A stretch of DNA of 8,180 nt from NCBI GenBank assembly GCA_013153575.1, contig JAADEE010000083.1, positions 1-8,180 of the forward strand, written 5' to 3'. Below, piece by piece: positions 1 through 6,676 of the stretch. How positions within the stretch are numbered: the stretch's first letter is position 1; each line of letters opens with the position of its first letter. The stretch comes from Chlorobiota bacterium (lineage in GTDB: Bacteria; Bacteroidota; Bacteroidia; Bacteroidales; JAADGE01). The notes under the pieces are model-generated. The model saw only the letters and a list, made by a program, of their open reading frames with translations, was not told the origin of the DNA and did no database searches. A program made the translations under genes and the position numbers.

Positions 1-368
1 TGGGACGTGGGTTATACAATTTAAAAGGTAAAGTAAATGTTACTTTTTGCGATGAAATAAACACAGATTTAAGTAAATTTGATAATTCGGCAAACAAAAG
101 TATTAATTATATAAAACTTGCTAATCTTATTGATAAACGTATTTATGATAATTATAAGCTTAATAAAAATAATTATATAGCATTTGATATTCAAAATAAT
201 TCTGAAAAATGCTTACGTGAAGAAAAATATATGAAAGGTAATGAAACAAAAATGCGTTTTCAGTGTAAACGCATTATTGATTCAATTGAGGGTGATAATG
301 ATATTTTAGAAAAAATTTATTATGGTATTTATGCAAATCCTTTAATAAATAAAATTCAGTTACCTTAA
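1..368 (+). CDS. C-terminal part of a Bacteroidota-type phospholipid acyltransferase (5' truncated)
   Basis: The reading frame is open from base 3 to a TAA at 366-368, giving 121 residues with the start outside the window. Seen directly: an opening GRGLYNLKGKV segment, then LANLIDKRIYDNYKLNKNNYIAFD (fragment residues 39-62), and a tail ending YANPLINK. From memory of the family, this pattern (a glycan- or lipid-like 'LKGKV.V.F...IN..L', then 'LID.RIY.NY...NNYIA.D', then 'YANPL.NK') ends the roughly 380-residue Bacteroidota proteins annotated as 1-acyl-glycerol-3-phosphate acyltransferases (PlsC-like). The catalytic HX4D region would lie upstream and is not visible, so the enzymatic role is inferred. 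Members act at the inner membrane in phospholipid or lipid A-like acylation. The gene is convergent with the efflux operon, with only 13 bp between stop codons and no clear terminator hairpin there, so it is probably functionally unrelated to it. Confidence 0.7.
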   Translation, partial: GRGLYNLKGKVNVTFCDEINTDLSKFDNSANKSINYIKLANLIDKRIYDNYKLNKNNYIAFDIQNNSEKCLREEKYMKGNETKMRFQCKRIIDSIEGDNDILEKIYYGIYANPLINKIQLP

Positions 369-381
369 TGTAATTTATGAA

Positions 382-1698
382 TTACTTCTTTAAAATGCTT
401 CCTGTTAATTTGTTTAAATCATTTTCTGTTAAAATAAGATTATATTTTGCCTGTAAAAATGAATAAGAAGTATTCAAAAACATATTTTGTATATCTCTGT
501 AATTGAATGAACTAATTGCTCCACTATTAAATTTTTCACTAGCAATATCTAAATTTAGTTTAGCGGCTTTGTAATTTTCTTCTGCAACTTTAACAAGTTG
601 TTTTCTGTTTTCATATAATTGCCAAATTGTGTATAGGTTATTCTTCATAACCATTTCAAGTTCTTCGGTTTTTAAGCGTAATTTTTCAGCTTCAATTTTA
701 GCATTGTTAATATTTCGTTTTCTATTATTTCCGTTAAAGATTGTGTATGATAAATTTAGGTTTGCATAAGCTCCGTAGTTGTATGAAGATGTAGTCATAC
801 TAGGATCGTAATATTTTAAATTTGTATTTGTATAGTCTGCACCAACACCAAGTGATAGTGAAGGGTATAATGAACTTTTTGCAAGTTTTATGTTATTTTC
901 AACAACTTCAGCATTTAAATATTGAGCTTTTAATGTAGAATTGTTTTCGAGCATTAATGTTTCTAATTCGCCAAGCGGATAAGTTGTATTGCTTATAATA
1001 AAATCATCTGTTGGAATGTATTCGGTTAGATTTTTGTCGCCTAATGTTTTTGAAAGTTCTCTTATTGCAGTTTTTTTATTCATTAATTGCATTAAATAAT
1101 TTGTGCTGTCTGTTAAAAAGTTATTTTTGAATTGCAAAACATCATAAGTAACAGCTACTCCTAAATCTTTTTTTAGTTTAATGTATTCATATCTGTCTTT
1201 TGACAGGTCCATTAGTTTTTTTGATACTTTTAATTTTTCATTTTCTAAAATTACAGAGTAATAAGCTGCTGTAACATCTGTAATTGTATTTTCAAGAGTC
1301 ATACGAAGACTAGTTTCTGATATTTTTTCATAAATATCTAAATTCTGTTTGTTTAATTTAATTGCAAATCCATTAAATAAAATCATTTGAGCATTTAAAT
1401 TTGGCATAATGGAATTTGTAAGTATATCATCTCTATTTCCTGTAATTAAATTTTCAGTATTACTGAACCTGTTTGCTTGGTTTGCTCCAATTGTAACAGT
1501 TGGGTATCTTCCTGCTTTTCCCCACGAGTTATTATTTTTAGAAATCTCTAAATCTTTTTTGCCAATTAAAACTTGATAGTTATGTTCTAATGCTTTTATA
1601 ATTGCATCATCTAAACTTATTTGAATTGTGCTGTCGTTTTGAGCATTTGAAGTTATGAAAATTAATATTGATATTGATAGTGTTATTATTTTTCTCAT
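382..1698 (-). CDS. TolC-family outer-membrane efflux factor
   Basis: This 438-residue protein is the outer-membrane channel of the tripartite pump. It starts with a signal peptide (MRK, a hydrophobic stretch at residues 4-16, probable cleavage near SNA-Q at 19-20). There is no lipobox cysteine, so it is not a lipoprotein. The mature part shows the internal duplication of TolC proteins: a strand motif LNAQMILFNGF at 101-111 is echoed by LNLSYTIFNGN at 314-324. Each is followed by a long, Asn/Lys/Glu-rich helical stretch (about 112-220 and 325-436), which would form the periplasmic alpha-barrel. SLYPSLSLG at 276-284 and GRYPTVTIG at 63-71 are the usual strand-entry motifs. Length is normal for the family. 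It is the last gene of the operon, 71 bp after the pump gene, and that spacer holds a perfect inverted repeat. The ATG is preceded by an A/T-rich leader without a Shine-Dalgarno sequence. The substrate is unknown. Confidence 0.93.
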   Translation of the reverse strand: MRKIITLSISILIFITSNAQNDSTIQISLDDAIIKALEHNYQVLIGKKDLEISKNNNSWGKAGRYPTVTIGANQANRFSNTENLITGNRDDILTNSIMPNLNAQMILFNGFAIKLNKQNLDIYEKISETSLRMTLENTITDVTAAYYSVILENEKLKVSKKLMDLSKDRYEYIKLKKDLGVAVTYDVLQFKNNFLTDSTNYLMQLMNKKTAIRELSKTLGDKNLTEYIPTDDFIISNTTYPLGELETLMLENNSTLKAQYLNAEVVENNIKLAKSSLYPSLSLGVGADYTNTNLKYYDPSMTTSSYNYGAYANLNLSYTIFNGNNRKRNINNAKIEAEKLRLKTEELEMVMKNNLYTIWQLYENRKQLVKVAEENYKAAKLNLDIASEKFNSGAISSFNYRDIQNMFLNTSYSFLQAKYNLILTENDLNKLTGSILKK

Positions 1699-1719
1699 TT
1701 TTATTAAATTAATTGTTAA

Positions 1720-1764
1720 ATTGTTTCATTGCTAAAATTAAATTTATTTTAGCAATGAAACAAT
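1720..1764. repeat. Perfect 19-bp inverted repeat between pump and TolC genes
   Basis: Bases 1720-1738 are the exact reverse complement of 1746-1764, separated by a 7-base loop. RNA from the operon would fold this into a 19-bp stem with four G-C pairs. On the coding (-) strand it is followed by a mixed A/T sequence and not by a T tract, and it lies 21 bases before the TolC start codon. It is therefore not a typical intrinsic terminator. A stabilising 3' end for the pump transcript, a processing site or an attenuator are possible. The arms are built of octamers: TTGTTTCA and TTGCTAAA on the left, TTTAGCAA and TGAAACAA on the right. A further TTGTTAAA sits at 1713-1720. These resemble the units of the tracts flanking the four-helix gene. 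Confidence 0.9.
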
Positions 1765-1769
1765 GTATT

Positions 1770-4700
1770 TTATTCAATTATTCTTTTACTGTTTTTAATT
1801 ACAACTTCAACTTCTTCGTTTGTTGGTTTTTTACCGGTCCATAAATATCTTGAATAAACACGTATATCATTTAAGCATAAAATTAGTACAGGAAAAAACA
1901 TTAAAATAAATGCAGTTCCAATAAAAACACCATAAGCTAATGAAACAGCCATAGGTATTAGCATTTGTGCTTGAAAACTTTTCTCAAAAATAATAGGATA
2001 TAAACCAACTGATGTTGTAATTGTTGTAAGAATTATAGGTCTGAAACGTGATAAACCTGCTTCATATACAGCATCTTCAACTTTGTAACCTTCAAGTAAT
2101 AAACTGTTGTATTTAGATAAGAAAACAACGGCATCATTAATTATAACTCCTGAAAGAGCAACTAAACCAAAGAAACTTAACATTGATACAGGAATGCCTT
2201 CAACTCCATGTCCCCAAATTCCTCCAAGCCAACCTAATGGTATCATCATAAGTATAATTAAGGCTTGCCATGTTGATCTAAAATGAAGAATTAATATTAT
2301 AACAATTATAACTATTGCAATAATGAAAAAACTTATCATTTCTCTCATTGCATCTCCGCTTTTCTTTGATTGTCCTCTGTAATCAACTTCAATTCCATGA
2401 AATTTACTTTTTAATTCAGGAACTATTTCATTTTGTATTTTTTCCATAATAGGAGGAACCATTACATCAGGTCCTGTAACACCTGATTCAATAGTTATTT
2501 CTCTTGAACCATTATATCTTTTTATTTGCACAGGTCCTCTTTTTATGTTAAAGTCAATAAGTTCAGAAACAGGATAATTTCCAAGAGGCGTTTTAATTTT
2601 CATGTTTTCAAATTGCCCGATTGTCATTCTATCTGATTTAGGATATCTAACCCAAACACGAAGCTCATCTCTACCACTCTGTAATCTTTGAGCTTGTCCT
2701 CCATAAAAACCTTGCCTGACTTGCTGGCTAATTGAGTTGTGATTTAAACCTAAGAAGTATGCCTTAGGTTTTAGTTTTATTAAAATTTCTTGCATTCCTG
2801 CGGCATTATTGTCAGAGATGTTTTGTAAACCTTCTATTTCTTGTAATTTTTCTTTAAGAAATTTCTTAGCTTTTGTAAGTTCATCTTGATCTTTTCCTAA
2901 CAATGTTACAGAAATAGGAGAGCCCCAGTGTGTATCTTTTGCAGCAACTCTTAATCTTTCAAGTTCAGGATGTTTCCCTAACTTTTTTGAGATTCTATTT
3001 CTAATATCGAAACTTGTTATAGGAGCTCCTTCCATATCTCTTAATCCAACCATAATTGAGCCGGCATGTGAACCATTTTCAAGAGCATCAAATGATGAGC
3101 CTAATATTTGAAATGTATAATCAATAAATGTTGATGTATCATTATATTCTTTCATTAGTTCATCATTAACTTCCCAAATTAGTTTGTCGAATTTTTTAAG
3201 GTATTCGTCAGTTCTTTTTGCACCATCACCGGGTTTAAAGGCAAAGTCAACAGTAAAAGAGTCGAAGCTTAATGCAGGGAAAGTTGTTGCTTTAATAAAT
3301 CCTCCTCCATATAAACCAACAGTTATTATTATTAATGCTAATGGAGTAAAGAATGCTACCCATTTCCATTTTATTGTAAATTTTAAAGATTTACCGTATA
3401 TTTTCTCACGTAAATATGCTATGCCTTTATCAATTTTAGTTCTAAATTTAGAGCGTCCTTTTATTCTGTTTAATACTTTTTTACTGCTAAGGTGTGCAGG
3501 TAAAACAAAAAATGCTTCTCCTAATGAAAATAATAAACTGAAAATTACAACAAATGCCATTTCAAACATAAATTCCATACCTCCTTCTGTTATTAATAAA
3601 AGAGGTGCAAATGCAACAATTGTAGTTACAACTGATGTTACAACAGCAGGAACAACCTCCATTGTGCCATCAAGTGCTGCACGCATAGGTGTTTTTCCTT
3701 TTTCAAAATGAGAAAAAATATTTTCTCCAATTACAATTCCATCATCAACCAAAATACCTATTACGAGTATCATACCGAATAATGAAATCATATTTATTGT
3801 AATTCCGTATAGGTTAGCAACAATAAACATTGCTAAAAATGCTGAAGGAATTCCCCATGCTACCCAGAATGAAAGACGAACATTTAAAAATAATGCTAAC
3901 ATTAATAAAACAAGTATTAAACCTGTTCCTCCGTTTCTGTATAATAACTCTAAACGACTTCTTAACATACTTAAAAAGTCAAAGTTTATATACATTTTTA
4001 CATCTGAATGTGATTTGTTAAATTTATCTACATAGTCATGTATGTATTCTGATATTTTTTGTAAATCTTCATTTGCAAGTTTATTAACACTTATTTGTAT
4101 TGCTTCTTTTCCGTTGTATCTTAATTTGTTAGAAACGTCTGCAAATTTTCTTTTTATATTAGCAATGTCTCTTATCCTTAAAAAACTTCCATCAGGGTTT
4201 GCTCTAACTATTATTTCACCGATTTTACTTGGCTCAATATTTCTTGAACGTGAACGTATTAAAATTTCATGTTCATCAGATTTTATCATTCCTCCTGAAA
4301 TGTCAGTATTGTTTAATGCAACAGCTCTTGATATTTCATCGAAAGTTAAATTATATTTTAATAATGTTTCTTCTGTAACCTCAATTGAAATTTCAATTGC
4401 AGGGAAACCTCTAATGCTAATTTGAGAAACAAATCCTGAACGTAAAAAGTCAGCTTCTATATCGTAAGCATGTTTTTTTAGGGTTTCTAAATCAGCATCT
4501 CCGGCAATGGTCATATACATTGCTTGTGTAACTGAACGTTTTTTGTAAATTATAGGTCTTTCAGCAGCAGTTGGCATTGAACTGATTGCATCTACTGCAT
4601 TTTTAACATCTACAAGCATTTCGTCAATATCATATTCACCGGTTGTTTCAATGTTTACAAATGATGAGTTTTCTGATGATGTTGATGTTATTTGTTTTAT

Positions 4701-4931
4701 TCCAACAATTGCTCTTACGGCATCTTCAATTCTTGAAGTTACTCCTTCATCCATTTCTTTTGGGGATGCTCCAGGATAAAAAACACTAATGTAAATGTTT
4801 CGTGAACTTCTTTCAGGGAAAAATGCAAGTCGCATATTCATTAATGAAAAACCACCACCAAATACTAACACTGCAATTATTATGTTAGCATAAATAGGAT
4901 ATTTTATAAATGTTGATATTAATTTTCTCAT
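1770..4931 (-). CDS. RND efflux pump, inner-membrane permease subunit (AcrB-like)
   Basis: At 1053 residues this is a full-length resistance-nodulation-division transporter, which drives substrate export by proton antiport. Seen: TM1 at about 12-33; a first periplasmic porter domain (34-334); TM2-TM6 between about 335 and 478; a cytoplasmic linker; TM7 at about 522-543; a second periplasmic domain (544-864) with the GFYGGQAQRLQSGRDELRVWV segment at 741-761; and TM8-TM12 from about 865 to 1019. TM4 carries the paired aspartates D396-D397 in GILVDDGIV, the proton-relay pair of the family. TM10 reads LSGVIINDAVV (926-936), so the lysine found in AcrB (K940) is absent, and N932-D933 occupies a similar region. 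Many non-AcrB RND pumps share this TM10 type. The protein partners with the adaptor and TolC genes of the same operon. Drug, metal or lipid export cannot be chosen from sequence. The ATG fits, with an A-rich leader. Confidence 0.95.
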   Translation of the reverse strand: MRKLISTFIKYPIYANIIIAVLVFGGGFSLMNMRLAFFPERSSRNIYISVFYPGASPKEMDEGVTSRIEDAVRAIVGIKQITSTSSENSSFVNIETTGEYDIDEMLVDVKNAVDAISSMPTAAERPIIYKKRSVTQAMYMTIAGDADLETLKKHAYDIEADFLRSGFVSQISIRGFPAIEISIEVTEETLLKYNLTFDEISRAVALNNTDISGGMIKSDEHEILIRSRSRNIEPSKIGEIIVRANPDGSFLRIRDIANIKRKFADVSNKLRYNGKEAIQISVNKLANEDLQKISEYIHDYVDKFNKSHSDVKMYINFDFLSMLRSRLELLYRNGGTGLILVLLMLALFLNVRLSFWVAWGIPSAFLAMFIVANLYGITINMISLFGMILVIGILVDDGIVIGENIFSHFEKGKTPMRAALDGTMEVVPAVVTSVVTTIVAFAPLLLITEGGMEFMFEMAFVVIFSLLFSLGEAFFVLPAHLSSKKVLNRIKGRSKFRTKIDKGIAYLREKIYGKSLKFTIKWKWVAFFTPLALIIITVGLYGGGFIKATTFPALSFDSFTVDFAFKPGDGAKRTDEYLKKFDKLIWEVNDELMKEYNDTSTFIDYTFQILGSSFDALENGSHAGSIMVGLRDMEGAPITSFDIRNRISKKLGKHPELERLRVAAKDTHWGSPISVTLLGKDQDELTKAKKFLKEKLQEIEGLQNISDNNAAGMQEILIKLKPKAYFLGLNHNSISQQVRQGFYGGQAQRLQSGRDELRVWVRYPKSDRMTIGQFENMKIKTPLGNYPVSELIDFNIKRGPVQIKRYNGSREITIESGVTGPDVMVPPIMEKIQNEIVPELKSKFHGIEVDYRGQSKKSGDAMREMISFFIIAIVIIVIILILHFRSTWQALIILMMIPLGWLGGIWGHGVEGIPVSMLSFFGLVALSGVIINDAVVFLSKYNSLLLEGYKVEDAVYEAGLSRFRPIILTTITTSVGLYPIIFEKSFQAQMLIPMAVSLAYGVFIGTAFILMFFPVLILCLNDIRVYSRYLWTGKKPTNEEVEVVIKNSKRIIE

Positions 4932-4938
4932 ATTTTAA

Positions 4939-4986
4939 TTGTTATATTGTTGAATGGTTTCATTGTTAAATGATTATTTGATTAAC
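4939..4986 (-). repeat. Degenerate 8-bp tandem tract, downstream of the four-helix gene
   Basis: On the + strand this spacer divides into six consecutive octamers in strict register: TTGTTATA, TTGTTGAA, TGGTTTCA, TTGTTAAA, TGATTATT, TGATTAAC. Each fits T(T/G)(G/A)TT plus three variable bases. Read on the - strand the units resemble TTTAACAA and TGAAACCA, the same family as the tract at 5410-5457 but in the opposite orientation. The tract lies in the 75-bp gap between the four-helix gene and the pump gene, beginning 7 bases upstream of the pump start codon. The register is clear but individual units have diverged, so this is less certain than the right-hand tract. Confidence 0.7.
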
Positions 4987-5006
4987 AGATATGTTGTGGT
5001 GCTATG

Positions 5007-5381
5007 TTAAATTTCTAATTTTTCGTTTGTATATTTTATTAAAGTATTTATTTCTATTGGAAGTTTATCAAGTTCCGTAAAAATATGCTGGTATTCTTCG
5101 TTAGATAAAAGCTTTCTAATTCTAGATTTCTCATTCCAATCAAAACATTCTTTTAGAGAACCAAAACTATATCTATAAAATTTAATTTTATCTTTTTTGC
5201 CGTAACGTCCAAATCCTTCTGCAATATTTGCAGAAATACTATCTATTGCTCTTACAAATTGTTTCCCAACAGTATCTTTTGAAAAATAATCCCAATTAAT
5301 AATAATTTCCCAAACATAATTTGATAAATTAAAAGCTATTTTGTAAGATGATATGTCATTTAATTTTAGATATTTAATCAC
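5007..5381 (-). CDS. Four-helix bundle protein, S23 / 23S rRNA intervening-sequence family
   Basis: This 124-residue protein has the recognisable family signature VGKQFVRAIDSISANIAEGFGRYGKKDKIKFYRYSFGSLKE (about residues 38-78), followed by DWNEKSRIRKLLSNEEY and a C-terminal helix with LPIEINTLIKYTNEKL. The family was first seen as ORFs inside 23S rRNA intervening sequences. Relatives include the Avd accessory proteins of diversity-generating retroelements, which form pentameric four-helix bundles and bind nucleic acid. The cellular function of free-standing copies such as this is unknown. The start is GTG: the frame has a TAG stop at 5388-5390, no ATG exists between that stop and the conserved core, and the protein has no internal methionine. 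The gene lies between the adaptor and pump genes of an efflux operon, on the same strand, and is bracketed by inverted tracts of 8-bp repeats. No rRNA or reverse transcriptase is visible nearby. It is probably a passenger and not an efflux component. Confidence 0.9.
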   Translation of the reverse strand: MIKYLKLNDISSYKIAFNLSNYVWEIIINWDYFSKDTVGKQFVRAIDSISANIAEGFGRYGKKDKIKFYRYSFGSLKECFDWNEKSRIRKLLSNEEYQHIFTELDKLPIEINTLIKYTNEKLEI

Positions 5382-5409
5382 TTTTTGCTATTTTATATTA
5401 TAAAAATAT

Positions 5410-5457
5410 TTTAACCATTTAACAGTTTAATCATTTAACAGTTTAACCATTTAATCA
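5410..5457 (+). repeat. Six-unit perfect 8-bp tandem tract, upstream of the four-helix gene
   Basis: Read on the + strand, six octamers follow one another without interruption: TTTAACCA, TTTAACAG, TTTAATCA, TTTAACAG, TTTAACCA, TTTAATCA. The first five bases TTTAA are invariant, and the three variant units come in the order A-B-C-B-A-C. The tract ends exactly one base before the stop codon of the adaptor gene (5458-5460). Because TTTAA gives TAA on both strands and 8 is not a multiple of 3, the tract holds stop codons in all six frames. It occupies the larger part of the 76-bp gap between adaptor and four-helix genes. Confidence 0.95.
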
Positions 5458-6579
5458 TTAATTTAAAATTTCAACTTCCATATTTTCAACAGCATTAATA
5501 AGTGCTTCGTTTACAATTTTTGTTCCTTCCGGAAGACCGTTAATTATAACAGTTTCGTCGTTTACTTTTAGAATATTTACGGTTTGTTTTTTTAATTTTC
5601 CGTCTTCAACAACATAAACATCATTTTGGTTAAATACAGCACCTCTTTGTACTTCAATTGCATCTTTTATCATTATGTCAGAAAAAATAGCTGTCATATA
5701 TTCGCCTTGGTAAACTCTTGAATTTTTGTGTGCCGAAATATCAATAAAAACAGAAACTGATTGAGTTTTTGGGTCTACAAAGTCTGAAATTCTTATTATC
5801 TTACCTTTAAATTCATTGTTGTCGTAAGATGATATTATTGAAACAGTTTGCCCTTTATGTACAAAGTTTATATTTTCAACTTCAATAGGAATTTCAAGTT
5901 CTAATTTGTCGGTTCTTATCATGCTTGCTATTTTTTGTCCCGGATTTGCAACAGCTCCTGTTTCGGCATAAACCATTGTGTAAGTTCCGTTAAAAGGTGC
6001 GTATAAATAATATTTTGAGAGTGTTATTTCCGAACTTTTTATTGAATAATAGTCAGCAATGATATTTCTGCTTGCAAGAAATATTTTTTCTTTATTTGAC
6101 TTTATTTCAGGAAGTTGCGGTATTGTTTTTTTTATGTCTATTTCTTTAAAGAAATTTAACCAAGTGTTATAATTTTCGTTAAAATCTGTTTTTAAATCAG
6201 GAAGTATATTTGCTAATGAGTTTAAAAAACGACTTTTCATTGATTGAAGTGCTAATTTTGCTTCTTCATTATAAATTTTAATAAGTAATTGTCCTTTTTT
6301 AAAACTTTGTCCTTTTTTTAGAGCAACTTGTCCTTGTAATATTTTTCCTCTGACTTCGGTGCTTAAATCTACTGTGTTTTTTGATGCAACTCTTCCTGTT
6401 TCTTTAAGTTTAGATTTAATATCTTCATATTTCACTGTTATTGTTTTAACATATCGTTTTTTTTCTAATATTTCTTTTTTAGCATCTTTCTTTTTCATGC
6501 TTTTTAATTTCATAGCAATAATAGTAGATACTGCTAAGAATAGAAAAATAGAAACTGATACAATTATTAATTTTCTCAT
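5458..6579 (-). CDS. RND efflux periplasmic adaptor (membrane fusion protein, HlyD/AcrA-like)
   Basis: This 373-residue protein links the inner-membrane pump to the TolC channel. Residues 5-23 form an N-terminal membrane anchor. There is no lipobox cysteine, unlike AcrA, so it is held by a transmembrane helix or cleaved. The domain order is: first half of the lipoyl/barrel-sandwich domain (about 62-104, with VRGKI..GQVALKKGQSFKKGQLLIKI); an inserted segment at 105-187; the second lipoyl half (YYLYAPFNGTYTMVYAETGAVANPGQKIASM, 190-220); a beta-barrel (about 227-302, with GQTVSI and VDPKTQSVSVFIDI); and the membrane-proximal region (303-373, with VQRGAVF and INGLPEGTKIVNEAL). The insert, with ANILPDLKTDF and W140LNFF, is not an obvious long coiled coil. 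It is the first gene after the regulator, behind a candidate promoter in the 97-bp spacer. The ATG has an A-rich leader and no Shine-Dalgarno sequence. Confidence 0.92.
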   Translation of the reverse strand: MRKLIIVSVSIFLFLAVSTIIAMKLKSMKKKDAKKEILEKKRYVKTITVKYEDIKSKLKETGRVASKNTVDLSTEVRGKILQGQVALKKGQSFKKGQLLIKIYNEEAKLALQSMKSRFLNSLANILPDLKTDFNENYNTWLNFFKEIDIKKTIPQLPEIKSNKEKIFLASRNIIADYYSIKSSEITLSKYYLYAPFNGTYTMVYAETGAVANPGQKIASMIRTDKLELEIPIEVENINFVHKGQTVSIISSYDNNEFKGKIIRISDFVDPKTQSVSVFIDISAHKNSRVYQGEYMTAIFSDIMIKDAIEVQRGAVFNQNDVYVVEDGKLKKQTVNILKVNDETVIINGLPEGTKIVNEALINAVENMEVEILN

Positions 6580-6620
6580 ATTTTTTAGTTTTATTTTTAT
6601 TCTGTTTTTAGTATTTTTTA

Positions 6621-6628
6621 CAAAGTTA
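6621..6628 (-). promoter_or_regulatory. Candidate Bacteroidota -7 promoter element for the efflux genes
   Basis: The - strand reads TAACTTTG here, an exact match to the TAnnTTTG -7 box used by the main sigma factor of Bacteroidota. It lies 41 bases before the adaptor ATG in the 97-bp gap after the response regulator gene. Transcription from it would begin near 6614 and give a leader of about 35 bases. I see no good TTG -33 element about 19-21 bases upstream, so the site could be weak or activator-dependent, which would fit control by the adjacent regulator. An 8-mer with six fixed bases can also occur by chance. Confidence 0.45.
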
Positions 6629-6676
6629 GAAATTATTATCTCACTTATATTAAATAGGCTAATGCTTTATAAAATG

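Noticed and set aside
369..381. Possible bidirectional terminator between the acyltransferase tail and the TolC gene.
   Set aside because: The 13-bp gap has no hairpin, and I saw no clear stem-loop reaching into either gene end.
1761..1768. A TACATTG sequence on the - strand as a promoter for TolC.
   Set aside because: It lacks the TTTG of the -7 box and overlaps the inverted repeat.
3184..4425. Open + strand frames of up to 175 codons inside the pump gene.
   Set aside because: They are antisense to conserved RND domains and their translations show no family resemblance.
5007..5381. Four-helix gene as the Avd of a diversity-generating retroelement.
   Set aside because: No reverse transcriptase, template repeat or variable-repeat gene is visible in the window.
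5391..5405. Short palindrome TTTTATA-T-TATAAAA upstream of the four-helix gene.
   Set aside because: Pure A/T with a one-base centre cannot form a useful hairpin and is expected by chance at this composition.
4939..5457. CRISPR array as an explanation of the repeats.
   Set aside because: The units are 8 bp, directly adjacent and have no spacers.
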